Shown one piece after another: positions 13,405 through 23,433 of a DNA stretch of 64,000 nt. This DNA comes from Paracentrotus lividus (lineage: Eukaryota > Echinodermata > Echinoidea > Camarodonta > Echinidae). The position numbers and the translations under genes were made by a program. Where the stretch lies: positions 23,028,660 through 23,092,659 of the forward strand of contig CALNVZ010003430.1 of assembly GCA_940671915.1 (NCBI GenBank). The letters are read 5' to 3'. Within the stretch, counting starts at the first letter, position 1. Every line of letters starts with the position of its first letter. Under the pieces are notes generated by a model that saw nothing but the letters and a program-made list of their open reading frames with translations, made no database searches and was not told the DNA's origin.

Positions 13405-15054
13405 AGCATCAACCTACTGCACATCTAGTAAGTTTTTGTTATCCTTCGTTAGATTAAGAAGTAAGCCCTAACTTAGAGCCACAACGAAATGTTTTGTTTT
13501 TGTTTACGAAACAACTTGAAGAAAATTTATAGTGCAGTAGCAATTTCATCAAGTCTAAATAAAAGCTAAGGTCTCAATTAGGATTTCTCTCAAATATCCC
13601 ACTCATTTAATCAGTATATTATTCGACAACAAATTTAAAATCATGAGACAACTCCTTCCAGTTCAGTCAGCCCTCGCGGCTATGCCTATACTATGCTCAA
13701 CGAAGCATCGATCCGTAGCCCGCTCGACAAGGGTGGTAAAGCTCGTGCGATTCGGACGGTTCCTGCATCAGCTGTTTTACCTGTTGCCGTTGACTGGAAA
13801 CGAATACCTTCTATTTTAGATGGTGTTATTCCATACCAAACTAGATTTACGTTTCACATCGAGTCAACCATGATTTTCCAAACTTTACCGGTTCTATGAA
13901 ATTACGTGACTCCAAGTCTTACTTTCTCACTCAGTGACAGCTCTGTTGTCTATTCCCAGGTCAATCCCCATACGTCGCCTGTACGAATCCGGCTATAAAA
14001 ATCACAGATCACTAGCATAGCATGCACTGCACTAGCACTAGCACTACATACATGCATGCAGAGTTTATTATTGTGCATTCATAACGGCGCCACGGTAGCT
14101 GGCGCTATGACCGCTACCAGTACGGTACCACCACCTGTCGTCCGCTTCCAGGGTGCGCATGCATCACTAGGGAGATTTCCCTGGTGCGAACATGATGATG
14201 ACAAGCTCCATATTTGCTGAAATTGAGGGGGGGGGGGTATGTTTATGGCTAATATCAAGATTTTATGACAATTTGGAAACAAATACCTAGTTAAGGGTAT
14301 TTCTGAGATTTTTATCCCATGAAAAACACTCCCAAATTATGCATCACGTTTTTCACCTACTGGGGCTTCTAATGCCAAGTTCTTGTCCAAAATACTTAAC
14401 GCTTTATTGTCATAATTATGATAATTTCCCTTACAAAATCATAATTAATAAAAAAGAGCTCCTATCTACATTCTCTACGGTATGGTGCGTCCCAGAATTA
14501 AAAAAAAATACTGTCGGTTAATTTTTCAAGTGAAAGCAGTTTTAATATAAATTTAAGTGTTTCTGCTTTCTTTCATTCCTTTTGACACATATAACACTAC
14601 GGAAGAGGCACGCATAGATGAATAAAGACGGTTTAAAAATTGTATGGAAAAAATCATGTTGCTCATGAATGGAAAATGAAGTAGGCGTATCTTTTTTGCC
14701 AAATTATGAAACTTCACATTGCTGTAAAGTTACATTTGCATTATTTTTTCTATGTTGCCTTCAACGTAGAAAAAATTGTAATAACAATATTTTTAAAACT
14801 GAGTTGTCCCAGCTTGACACTTTCTTGAAAACACTTTAATTCAAAGTTTGATTATAATTTTCACTATCTGGCAAAATGGGAGATTGGAAAGATGTGGGCA
14901 GACTAGTACATTATTGAAAACACATTTAATACTAATGTGTATTGCAGAAATTTCAGAGCATGGCACACAAAATTATGATTTAAATTTTTCAGAAAAAGTC
15001 ATGAAACCAGTTGATAACACATAGATGACCACTTGCGCTATCCTACACCACTGC
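13405..15054. other. Upstream of the sulfotransferase gene; no exon proven
   Basis: This should contain 5' untranslated sequence and perhaps the promoter of the minus-strand sulfotransferase gene, but I cannot place a start site. A GC-richer patch at about 13660-13880 has a short open frame on the plus strand (13693-13899) that matches no family I know. A G-run occurs at 14227-14236. Confidence 0.35.
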
Positions 15055-15552
15055 TCCACTTGGTCTAACCGCAGTTGGTTAAAAAAATTCTTCGAAAATC
15101 TAATACCGCTTAGGCCTACCAAGCTTATCCCTTTTGGGCTACCAGCAGGTTGGTCTAATTTTCCCTCGGTCTAACACATAGGGCCTACTTAATCTAATTC
15201 TCACTTGGTCCAAGGAGCTTTTGATTGGTCTATTGGCTATTTGGTATAATAGCCAAATTGTTTAACTGCATTATTAATTCAATTTCGTCTAATTCCCAAA
15301 TGAATATTTGGTCTATCAATTTGTAACAGGAATTGATTAAGTCGCGTTGGACCAATATTCAACAGTAGATGAAATGGATATTAGATCATGGAGGAAACCT
15401 CCTTCCACTATGATTAGATGACGTGAAAATTAGATAAAATGATATTAAGTGGAAATTAAACCATAAGCTAGTTTGTGGACGAAGTGGTTGTAGACTAAAA
15501 TGGAATTAGACCATATGGGATGCAACCCTAATTGGGTTTAGACCAAGGGGCA
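15055..15552. repeat. Foldback built from TTGGTCTAA words
   Basis: In the left half TTGGTCTAA-like words (CTTGGTCTAACC, GTTGGTCTAATT, CTCGGTCTAACA, TTTGGTCTATC) occur at about 30-60 bp spacing. In the right half the complement dominates (GTTGGACCAAT, AATTAGACCAT, TTTAGACCAAG). The outermost pair, CCACTTGGTCTAACC and GGTTTAGACCAAGGGG, forms the ends. This is a foldback-type element or its remains; no target duplication found. Confidence 0.55.
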
Positions 15553-17044
15553 ATTTACCTCTAGAGACCACAGATGTGTTTCTGTGGTGGAGACCACATG
15601 ACAACCACCAGTGATTTACACCACACCCCAACCACTAGCCTACCTTGATGAGACCACAAGACAATCACCTCAACCACTCGATCGTCCAGCATTTAAATGT
15701 CTTATCAGAGACCAATGAGCACCACCACTGCTCAAGGGTTCCACAAATTGACCACCAACTCTACCGCTCTACCGCCCCCTGCCAACCCTGGTAGTGCGAC
15801 GTACAATACGGCTGTACTGTACGAGTTTGACATATATGGTAATTTGGGTGTACGATCGGCGGTATTGCTTGACTCCTAATATCATACGGAATTTCATTTT
15901 TCATTGAAGTTTACCTCTATAAATTCATGAGAAAGTACCCCTGTACCTAGTGGCCGGCTAGACATCAACATATGCATTTCTAACGACCTGTAAGTATCTG
16001 ATTTGATAAGTTTCGAACTTTGTAATTTGGCAGATCTCGAGTCATAGTCCAGTTCGGCTAGTCTAGAATCTACTCCGTTTTTGACCGCAAGAGTACCCCG
16101 CACGGAGAAAAGTTCCTCCATAATTTAGTAATTTATGCATGACGCTCGAATGATCAAGAATTAGCATATGAAATACACTACCATTGTGCCTTCCAATGAA
16201 CAATAGTCACGATAAAATTTAGATTTGTCATTTATTTTTTTGGTAAGTCCTCATTTCTTTATGCGTTTTCAAATATTGGGCGTACGTCCGACAGTGGATT
16301 CGTTGAAGTTCCTTTTTTATATTTCTCTTCTTTATTCTAAAAAATATTGGAAGAGTGGGTCTACGCCCAACCGTTTTTGAAGTCGCGTCTTGCAGTTTTT
16401 CTTGCGAAATGGGTCCAATTTGGTTAATATGATTGACAGCGCGCGCGCACGACAAAGCGGTCTTTATCGGGAACAGCTGAATCGCGTTGTTCAGTTACGG
16501 TCAACGCACTTCAGTCATCGCAACCGGGAGGCGGAGCTCCTCGCGATAGCTACCATTAGCTAATCAGAGCGCCCAATAATCAAAATGCATTGTTCTCTAT
16601 TTCTGTAAAAGCGGAATGGTAGACTTTTTTCCGTGCCCCGGAGTATAGGGGCAAGGACGACTGTTTGTTGGAGCAGAGTTGTGCAGTTTATTGCTTTACT
16701 GTTCAATGCTATTGACCATGAGTTTTTCAGTCCAAGTCACACAATTGCCGACTGTCATCAAAACTAGCCTCAAACATAGAGCTGTGTACAGTTTATAATG
16801 ATCATAAATAGAAATAGACCAATGGCCATGGAGAAATGATGTTAAACAATAGTTCTGTGATAACTGGAAGTGGTTTATTCATTGTTTGTGCAATGTCGGT
16901 ATTCTTTCTCATTTTGCTTTTCACAACAATATAATGTATTTACATTGCTTATTTATGTGATCATTTTGAAGGAGTTTTTGAAAGATTTTTATTGGTGAGA
17001 AATTGTGATGCTTACAAAACTTAACATACATTGTCATTCACATT
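15553..17044. other. No gene recognised; GC-richer patch at 16430-16700
   Basis: Around 16435-16700 the sequence is richer in CpG (GCGCGCGCGCACGAC, GGAGGCGGAGCTCCTCGCG) and contains CTAATCAGAGCGC, reminiscent of a CCAAT-box region. It could be a promoter for one of the flanking genes or an older MITE. Nothing coding is recognised. Confidence 0.3.
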
Positions 17045-17617
17045 TAAAGGAAACCAATACCCAAGGAATTAATCACTTTTATACTAATTATAGGAAAGAG
17101 GATAATGAGAGGACCAATTTAAAAAAAGCTTCTTCAAAATCGGTTATAAAATAAAGTTATGGAAGTTTGAAAAGTCTCGCTGTACCTTCTATGGGGATCC
17201 TCAAATTGGCAACATTGACTTCAAAGTGCCGATTTTAATGGACGGCTCTCCATTTGTTTTGTAAACAAATTTTAAGATTTCCCCATTTTCTTTCAAAATA
17301 ATACCTCCTGAGCTCAACATATGTTGTATGAAATGTATTTTCCCATGACATATTTTGAGGTCAGAGGTAGATAAGACATATTTTGAAAGAAGATGGGGAA
17401 AATCTGAAAAATTTATGTACAAAAACAAATGGAGAGTTGTCCATAAAATCGGCCATTTTGAAACTGATGTTGCCAATTTGAGGATCCCCATAGAAGGTAC
17501 AACAAGACTTTTCAAACTTCCATAACTCTTTTATTTTATAACCGATTTTGACGAGACTATTTTAATTGCTCCTCTCATAAAAAAGAGATTATTTCCATGG
17601 GTATTGGTCCCCTTTAA
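17045..17617. mobile_element. Long-TIR foldback element
   Basis: About 573 bp with two inverted arms of roughly 200 bp (17045-17250 and 17415-17617). Ends read TTAAAGGAAACCAATACCC and the complement of TTAAAGGGGACCAATACCC; farther in, both arms carry AAAATCGGTTATAAAATA, ATGGAAGTTTGAAAAGTC, TACCTTCTATGGGGATCCTC and AAATTGGCAACAT (allowing orientation). Arms are clearly diverged, so it is not recent. No coding capacity. The TTAA-like edge could be a target site but is ambiguous. Confidence 0.75.
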
Positions 17618-17696
17618 TACAATTAATGACTTATTGATGTACCGGTACTATATTCAATAGTGGTTTCCACTTAATGGTTTGAAAATAGTGGGAACC

Positions 17697-18072
17697 CCCC
17701 CCCCCCCCCCACTCAGCTAGGGCATCAACCATACACGTATGCTTGTTCCAGATTCTTAAAGATACCCCTATCAGTCGGGTAAACCGTGTCAAAATTACTC
17801 CCTATTAGAGGCATTTGGAAGGGTAGCCAATAAAATTACCCCTTTTTCCCAGGTTTTTTTACCATATTCGGGACCTTATTTCAGGATTTGTCTTCAAAAA
17901 CTTGAAAACTACCCCTAATTAAAGGATAGGTCGGGGAAAAAATGCTAAAAGACCCCTGTTTCAATGATTTGTCAGGGATTTTTTCCCGACCTGAGCCCCT
18001 AAAATATACCCCTTTCTGGAGAAATCGGGAACATGCATACGTGTATGGTTGACCGCCTGAGTGGGGGGGGGG
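17697..18072. mobile_element. MITE with CCCCACTCAG termini
   Basis: The left end, from a C-run through CCCCACTCAGCTAGGGCATC, AACCATACACGTATGCTTGTTCC, is matched in inverted form by GGGAACATGCATACGTGTATGGTT and GACCGCCTGAGTGGGG at the right, an arm of about 45 bp. The inside has ACCCCT-rich words (GATACCCCTATCAGTCGG, CTACCCCTAATTAAAGG, ATACCCCTTTCTGG). About 376 bp, no transposase frame. Confidence 0.7.
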
Positions 18073-18269
18073 TGGGTGGGAGTGGGGACAGCCAAAATAT
18101 TGGGTTGTTGTTATAAGAATAAAGTAGTAACAAGCCAATGATCATAATTAAAGTCTTTAAGACTTTAGTAAATCTAATAGTACTAGCAGCAGTGCCCGTA
18201 GCAGCACAGGGGGTTAGGCACATAATTCTATTTTATTTGGATTGTTACCTATACAAATTTAATACCAAC

Positions 18270-18941
18270 ATTAAAAAAAAGACGATTTTCACCCAACCCA
18301 CGCCCATTTTTTATTTTTTTTTGAAAATGTATATTAAAATAAAGAAGGAATGTTATGTTATTATAATTACATATAAAAATGTTTCGATACCATGCCAGCA
18401 GTCCAACCATAGATTTCATTACCTTTCCCTTTCTCTCTCTATCTTTCCGCTATACTTTCCCCTTATTTGTTTTAAAAAGAATAATATCAGCCTCCAAGAA
18501 GGTCGCATACCAATCATAGGGGATTGAGTTAAGTCCGTCCATTGGGTTTTTATTCCTTCCTCCAATTTTTTTTTTTTTTTAATTTATTTCTATTTTTTAT
18601 TCTATATTTTATATTTGCTTTCGATCACTTTGGCTTCCCCTTCAGGTCAGTTTAGCTCCCTCTAAGGTAATTTTGAGCCCCCCTAAGCCCCCCCACCCAA
18701 AATATGCGCATGTTGCTCATCGTTTTACTTTTTTTTTTCCTTTCCTTTCCCTATATATTTTCATTATCTTATATCAGTTTAATTGAAGACATTCATTTTC
18801 AAAAACGTATAAATCAGATATGAATGCTTTATCAAAACATTATCCTTGAAACGTGCCCTATCAACCCAATATCATAAACTACCCCCCCCCAAAAAAAAAA
18901 ACAAAAAAAAAAACGAATTCAGTTAGACTGAGAGGTGAGGT
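18270..18941 (+). repeat. CT-rich dispersed repeat, copy 1
   Basis: Diverged but collinear with 20810-21525. Shared landmarks are CCCATTTTTTATTTTTTT, ATGTTTCGATACC, CATAGATT...CTCTCTCTATCTTTCC, ATCAAAACATTNTTCTTGAA and the end word AGTTAGACTGAGAGG. Unknown family; no coding sequence. Element A (18942-19815) abuts its right end directly. Confidence 0.6.
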
Positions 18942-19815
18942 ATAGGGGAGACTGGGGTAATTATGGCCCTGGGGTAATTATGGCCCGGGCTTTGTCTTTG
19001 AGAGCTTATAATTCTTTGCTGCATTACACAATGATAATTTAATTTTTACACATGCCTAGCTAAACTCTTCCTACTATCATATGAGAAAATAAGCCATTTA
19101 CATGAAATTTTGTGCCTAGGGTAGCCTAAAATGTACGGCAATTACAATTCTGATCGTTGGAAAGTGGCAAGTCTTGCTTTTTTATGTGGGGTGTGATATC
19201 ATTAATTAAAATCATTTAAGATGAAATTTTGATTGAAACTGAAACAATAGGAAGTCAAAAACACAACAGAAAAACTTCCACCAGAAATTCTTAATAGTAG
19301 AGCTGTAAAGGGGGATCAAATTGAAAATGTCATTTGGGGTAATTATGGCCCCAATGCATAAACAGTGTATAAGCGCAGATAAGCGTAGATGGGACATTAA
19401 CTTGTACGATTTTGTACATAAATATATGTATTGCTTTGACTGCAAAATTTCAACATTTTGGCTGAACCAATTATTGGCTAAAGCATTTTTGGTGGTTGAT
19501 AAGTGTATTAGGAATACCCAACAACATTGATTATACATTACCATCATTAATTAGCATAATATCTTTGAATTCATATAGTCATTACAATAGGGGCCATAAA
19601 TACCCCAACTGTGGGGTAATTATGGCCCCCAAAGTTTTTTAACATAATGGTAATTAATATGCAAATGAGAAGTAGCAGGTTATACTTTCTTTGTATATTA
19701 TAGGTATATAGATTTACTGTATTTTTACATAATTAGAATATCATTGGACTTTTCATTTAATGGTAGTAATAGGAAATGTTGAAAAGGGGGGCCATAATTA
19801 CCCAGTCTCCCCTAT
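18942..19815. mobile_element. Non-autonomous TIR element with GGGGTAATTATGGCC motif (element A)
   Basis: An 874-bp element whose ends are ATAGGGGAGACTGGGGTAAT and the near-perfect complement of it. The word GGGGTAATTATGGCC, part of the terminus, recurs inside at about 18969, 19336 and 19611 in the plus orientation and in degenerate form near 19588. No transposase frame. Its termini match those of element B (47277-48263) at TAGGGGAGASYGGGGT, so they are probably moved by related machinery. Confidence 0.8.
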
Positions 19816-19940
19816 TTTATAATGTGCATGATATCTGCATGAATTAAAATGTGTAAGTGACATGTGAGCTATTTAATTGCTTCAAGTTACATTTTTGCTC
19901 GCTGTTGTTCTGGTCCATTGGAAGAACAATTTTCCCCTTG

Positions 19941-20172
19941 TGCTATAGTCACACAGACACTTACGGTGAGTTACGTCCGGTTGCGTCCAAAAATTATGTT
20001 CTTTTTTGCGATCCCCACGGATGCCTACCCGTCATAGTCAGCAGTGGAAATATTGATAATTTCGTTCATCCAGTAAACAAAAGAACTACATAAGAAGTGA
20101 TATAATAGAAGAAGAAATAAGATTGAAACAAACACAACGTATCTATAGGTACGTGTCTGTGTGACTGCAGCA
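19941..20172. mobile_element. MITE, second copy (AGTCACACAGACAC termini)
   Basis: Same family as 1768-1992, same orientation. Inverted ends TGCTATAGTCACACAGACAC and the complement of TGCTGCAGTCACACAGACAC are cleaner here than in the other copy. 232 bp, no coding capacity. Confidence 0.75.
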
Positions 20173-20809
20173 TTAGTTTATTTGCTTTTCCCGTATAATA
20201 TTATTATATTCAATTTGAAATTTAGTCTTTCTATTTCCCGGCTGTCCTATACTCCCTTACTATTTTACTTTATTTCTCTCTCTCTTCTTCTCTCTCTCCT
20301 CTCTCTCTCTCCGTCCCTCCTCTCCACCTCCTCTATAACATATCTTGTCATTTAATACAATTGTCATGACTATATTATTTCATGACATCTGAATGGGTCG
20401 ATGGACTACTTGGACGCCTAACTGAACTGTTAGCTGGTAAACAAATCTGAGAGGCTTATGTTCTTTTGGGGCCATGGTCGAACAATTTCCCATTTATTAT
20501 TGAGTTTTCCTCGTAATAACAAATATTATATTCATTTTGAAATATTACTTGATTTTCGATCATAATGAAATTATGTCTATTTTGAAATATCTTAATTTTG
20601 ATAATATGGTTTCTCTTTTAATTCCCGGCTACCTATACTGTCTTAGTTTATATATCTTTTTGACATCATCACCACCTCCTCCATAACATGATTTTTAAAT
20701 TATTATTTTATATGACGCACCTTTTTCCTTCACTCTCTCTTTTTGGGGTGTATATTTTTTATGACGCCCTTTAAAAATTTCATTAAAAATAAAAAACAAA
20801 AAAAAACAA
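20173..20809. repeat. CT microsatellite and CCCGGCTGTCC repeat copies
   Basis: The segment starting TTTCCCGGCTGTCCTATACT at about 20236 recurs at about 20622 (TTCCCGGCTACCTATACTGTC) and at about 21628 (TTTCCCGGCTGTCCATCCTCC), each followed by CTTACT/CTTAGT and T-rich or CT-rich sequence. A (CT)n tract lies at 20275-20312. These belong to the same repeat cluster as 18270-18941 and 20810-21525. Confidence 0.55.
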
Positions 20810-20832
20810 ACTATAAAAAAATTTCAGCCGAC

Positions 20833-20872
<40 letters not shown>

Positions 20873-21525
20873 GTTGTTTAAAATATATTAATAAAAGAGG
20901 AATATCGTGTTGTTATATTACATGTAAAATGTTTCGATACCTTGAAACCGTCCGCCATAGATTGTTTATTCCTTTTCCCCATCTCTCTCTCTCTCTCTCT
21001 CTCTTTCTTGTCTCTCTCTCTATCTTTCCCTCCGATTCAAGTTGCTTTCTTATACATGTACATATTTTATATATGCGATTAGACTTCTTTTCCTTCTAGA
21101 TTTTGCTAACTTTGCATTCGGAATTAATATCAATCATCACACCAAAAAAAACAAAAAAAACAAAAAAAACACATTTCAGGCTCTGCTAATCAACGAATTA
21201 TTCAAATACAGTCACCACTTACTTTTATCCTTTTCTCGTTCCATCCTCTTTCTATACTCATAGTTTTACTTTCCTTTCCTTTTTCTCTCCGGATTTTGCC
21301 ACTATTTTTTTTACTCACCTTATATGGTATAATTGAAGAAATTCCTTTTCAGGATGTATCATCTCAGGTATTAAATATTTTTATCAAAACATTGTTCTTG
21401 AAGCGCGCAGCCCTCCCTGAACGGAAATATCAAAAACAAAACCCAATAAAAATACTTTTAAAAAGAAGGGGGAAAAAAGAAGAAAAAAAAAGAAAAATAC
21501 CCGAATTAAGTTAGACTGAGAGGGT
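20810..21525 (+). repeat. CT-rich dispersed repeat, copy 2
   Basis: Second copy of the repeat at 18270-18941, with a long T-run near 20837-20868 and a (CT)n tract near 20983-21020. Ends AGTTAGACTGAGAGG like the first copy. No gene. Confidence 0.6.
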
Positions 21526-21740
21526 ATATGATAATTAGTTTATGATTTACACAGTAACCGGTTACGTAATATAGGCCTATAACTATTTTTTTAAAAAAAT
21601 CAAAATTTTAGTGGTTTGGTTTTCTCTATCAATTTCCCGGCTGTCCATCCTCCCTTACTTTTTTTTTTTACTTTAATATAGTAAAAAAAAAAAAAAAGTA
21701 TCTTTCTCTTCTCTATATAACATGTATATTTCATTGCTTC

Positions 21741-21773
<33 letters not shown>

Positions 21774-22350
21774 GATTAACTTTGTTTTTTGCTTTCTTAA
21801 AGACACCATAGATTACAGCGATCGATCGATCGGCACAAATTCCGCGTCCTATCTCATCGCCAAATGGCAAGATTACATCCAAACAGTCGTATTTCATGAC
21901 TTCTGAATGTGACGTTGCACTGCTTTTTTTTTAAGTGATTTGTTGAGCAAAGTGTTGAAACTAAAAAAACAACGACGGCGACAAACATTCGTACCGAACC
22001 TCGATACCAAAGAACATAGAGGGGAAAGCGTTAGATTTCACGCGTTCATGCAGTACAGATACGATGAAGCTGTGTGGGGTTTCGCTGCGCATCAACCCGC
22101 ACAACACGTGAGAACGGGTACTACCAGTTTTCGGGCAGTGGCAGCTCTCCGTTTTATTGCCTTCGGCTTCGGCTTTGGCTTTTATTATATAGATTACTAC
22201 TGCAATAAAAAAAGCTGAATCGAGAGAGAATATCCAAAACACAATTTTCATTATTCATGATTGTGTACAGATGCCTCTCCTGTGCGCAGTGATTAGATCA
22301 AGGTAGATGTTTAATTAATAGTTACTGAAAAATAATATAATAGGTATCAG
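21526..22350. other. Homopolymer tracts, then an unexplained GC-richer patch
   Basis: T-runs and A-runs dominate 21660-21770. From about 21810 to 22190 the composition changes to richer GC with CpG (GCGATCGATCGATCGGC, AACGACGGCGAC, CATCAACCCGCACAACACG). Both strands are open over about 280 bases there, but neither translation resembles a family I know and no splice sites frame it convincingly. Confidence 0.3.
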
Positions 22351-22354
22351 GGTG

Positions 22355-22690
22355 GGCACACACCTGTTATGTTCCGGGGGGGGGGGTCACTCAAAGACAA
22401 AAGTGCTACCCATGCGTGTCTACAGACCCTGAAATTGGACCCTAAACGTGCTATAGGATACAGTCAAATTTGCACTCATATTCGACATCTGATTGGAAAA
22501 ACATACCCTAAATGGCATAAACAACATGAAATTTGGACTCCAAAACGGCATTTTTTGCTGAAAACACCCCTATTTTGATAAAAAGGCGATTGAACTTAAA
22601 AAAACACCCCTATTTTAAGGAAAGCGTCGACGCCAGAAGGCTGAAAACAGACCCTTTTCGAGGCTTTTTGGGGACGCGCATAAGTAGCAC
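22355..22690. repeat. Probable MITE remnant with ACACCCCTATTTT words
   Basis: Contains a G-run followed by TCACTCAAAGACAAAAGTGC, ACCCTAAACGTGCTATAGGA and two AAAACACCCCTATTTT words. The ACCCCT-rich, G-run-bordered style resembles the element at 17697-18072, but I cannot pair its ends, so I call it only a probable repeat. Confidence 0.35.
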
Positions 22691-22750
22691 ATCATGTGGT
22701 GAGTGTTATAACACTTCTATTCTTAAGTGTAAGCTAAGTAAGGCCATGTT

Positions 22751-22948
22751 TGTTGGACTATGCGTGGCTTCATCAACAAGTACGATGAGGCCGGTAATCA
22801 TGGTAATGATGAGGTCTTCACAAAGATGTTTACGATTATGACATGTTTATTCTCAACCTGAAGCTAGAATACTATTTACATTTGATATGCGATATAGCTA
22901 TGGTATCCGCTAGTAGTATAATGACATAGCGAATAGTGTATCGCAACA
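22751..22948 (-). repeat. 3' LTR of the Ty3/Gypsy element
   Basis: 198 bp. On the element's strand it starts TGTTGCGATACACTATTCGC and ends CA. Immediately upstream on that strand is a polypurine tract, as expected for plus-strand priming. It is the left-hand copy in window coordinates. Confidence 0.88.
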
Positions 22949-23433
22949 TCCCCCTTCCTTTGTAAAGAAGCAGAATGTGTACATTCAATGATTGAGTATA
23001 CATCAAAATATATTGTTTTGATAACAACACTTTTGGTATATATTGTTTTGGTATCAATATCCATTTGGTTTCTTTTGGTAGCCTGTTTATTTTGGATAAC
23101 TGTTTTTCCAATGAAATAAAGTTCAACTGGTTTGAGTAAATTAACTGTTTGCATTTTCAATTTGACATAAGTTTTCCTTTGATGCAAATTGAATATAATT
23201 TTTGGTATAACTGTTTTGATTTAGACAATCAAGAAGTTTTGGTAAACATATGATTCCAGATATTATGCTTGTTGTCATACCAAGAATATTGTACTGTACA
23301 ATGATTATACATGCAACATGGATAATAAACTTTTGAATTGAAAACTTTATGTGTCTTCAGTGTTATTTCTTCTTTCGATTTCTTCAAGAGTGTCTTCTGT
23401 TTTCTCTCCTCTTTCGAAATGTTTTTAGAGTTA

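Noticed and set aside
13693-13899. Short plus-strand frame upstream of the sulfotransferase gene
   Set aside because: GC-richer and open for 68 codons, but without family resemblance or splice context; listed only as part of the upstream region.
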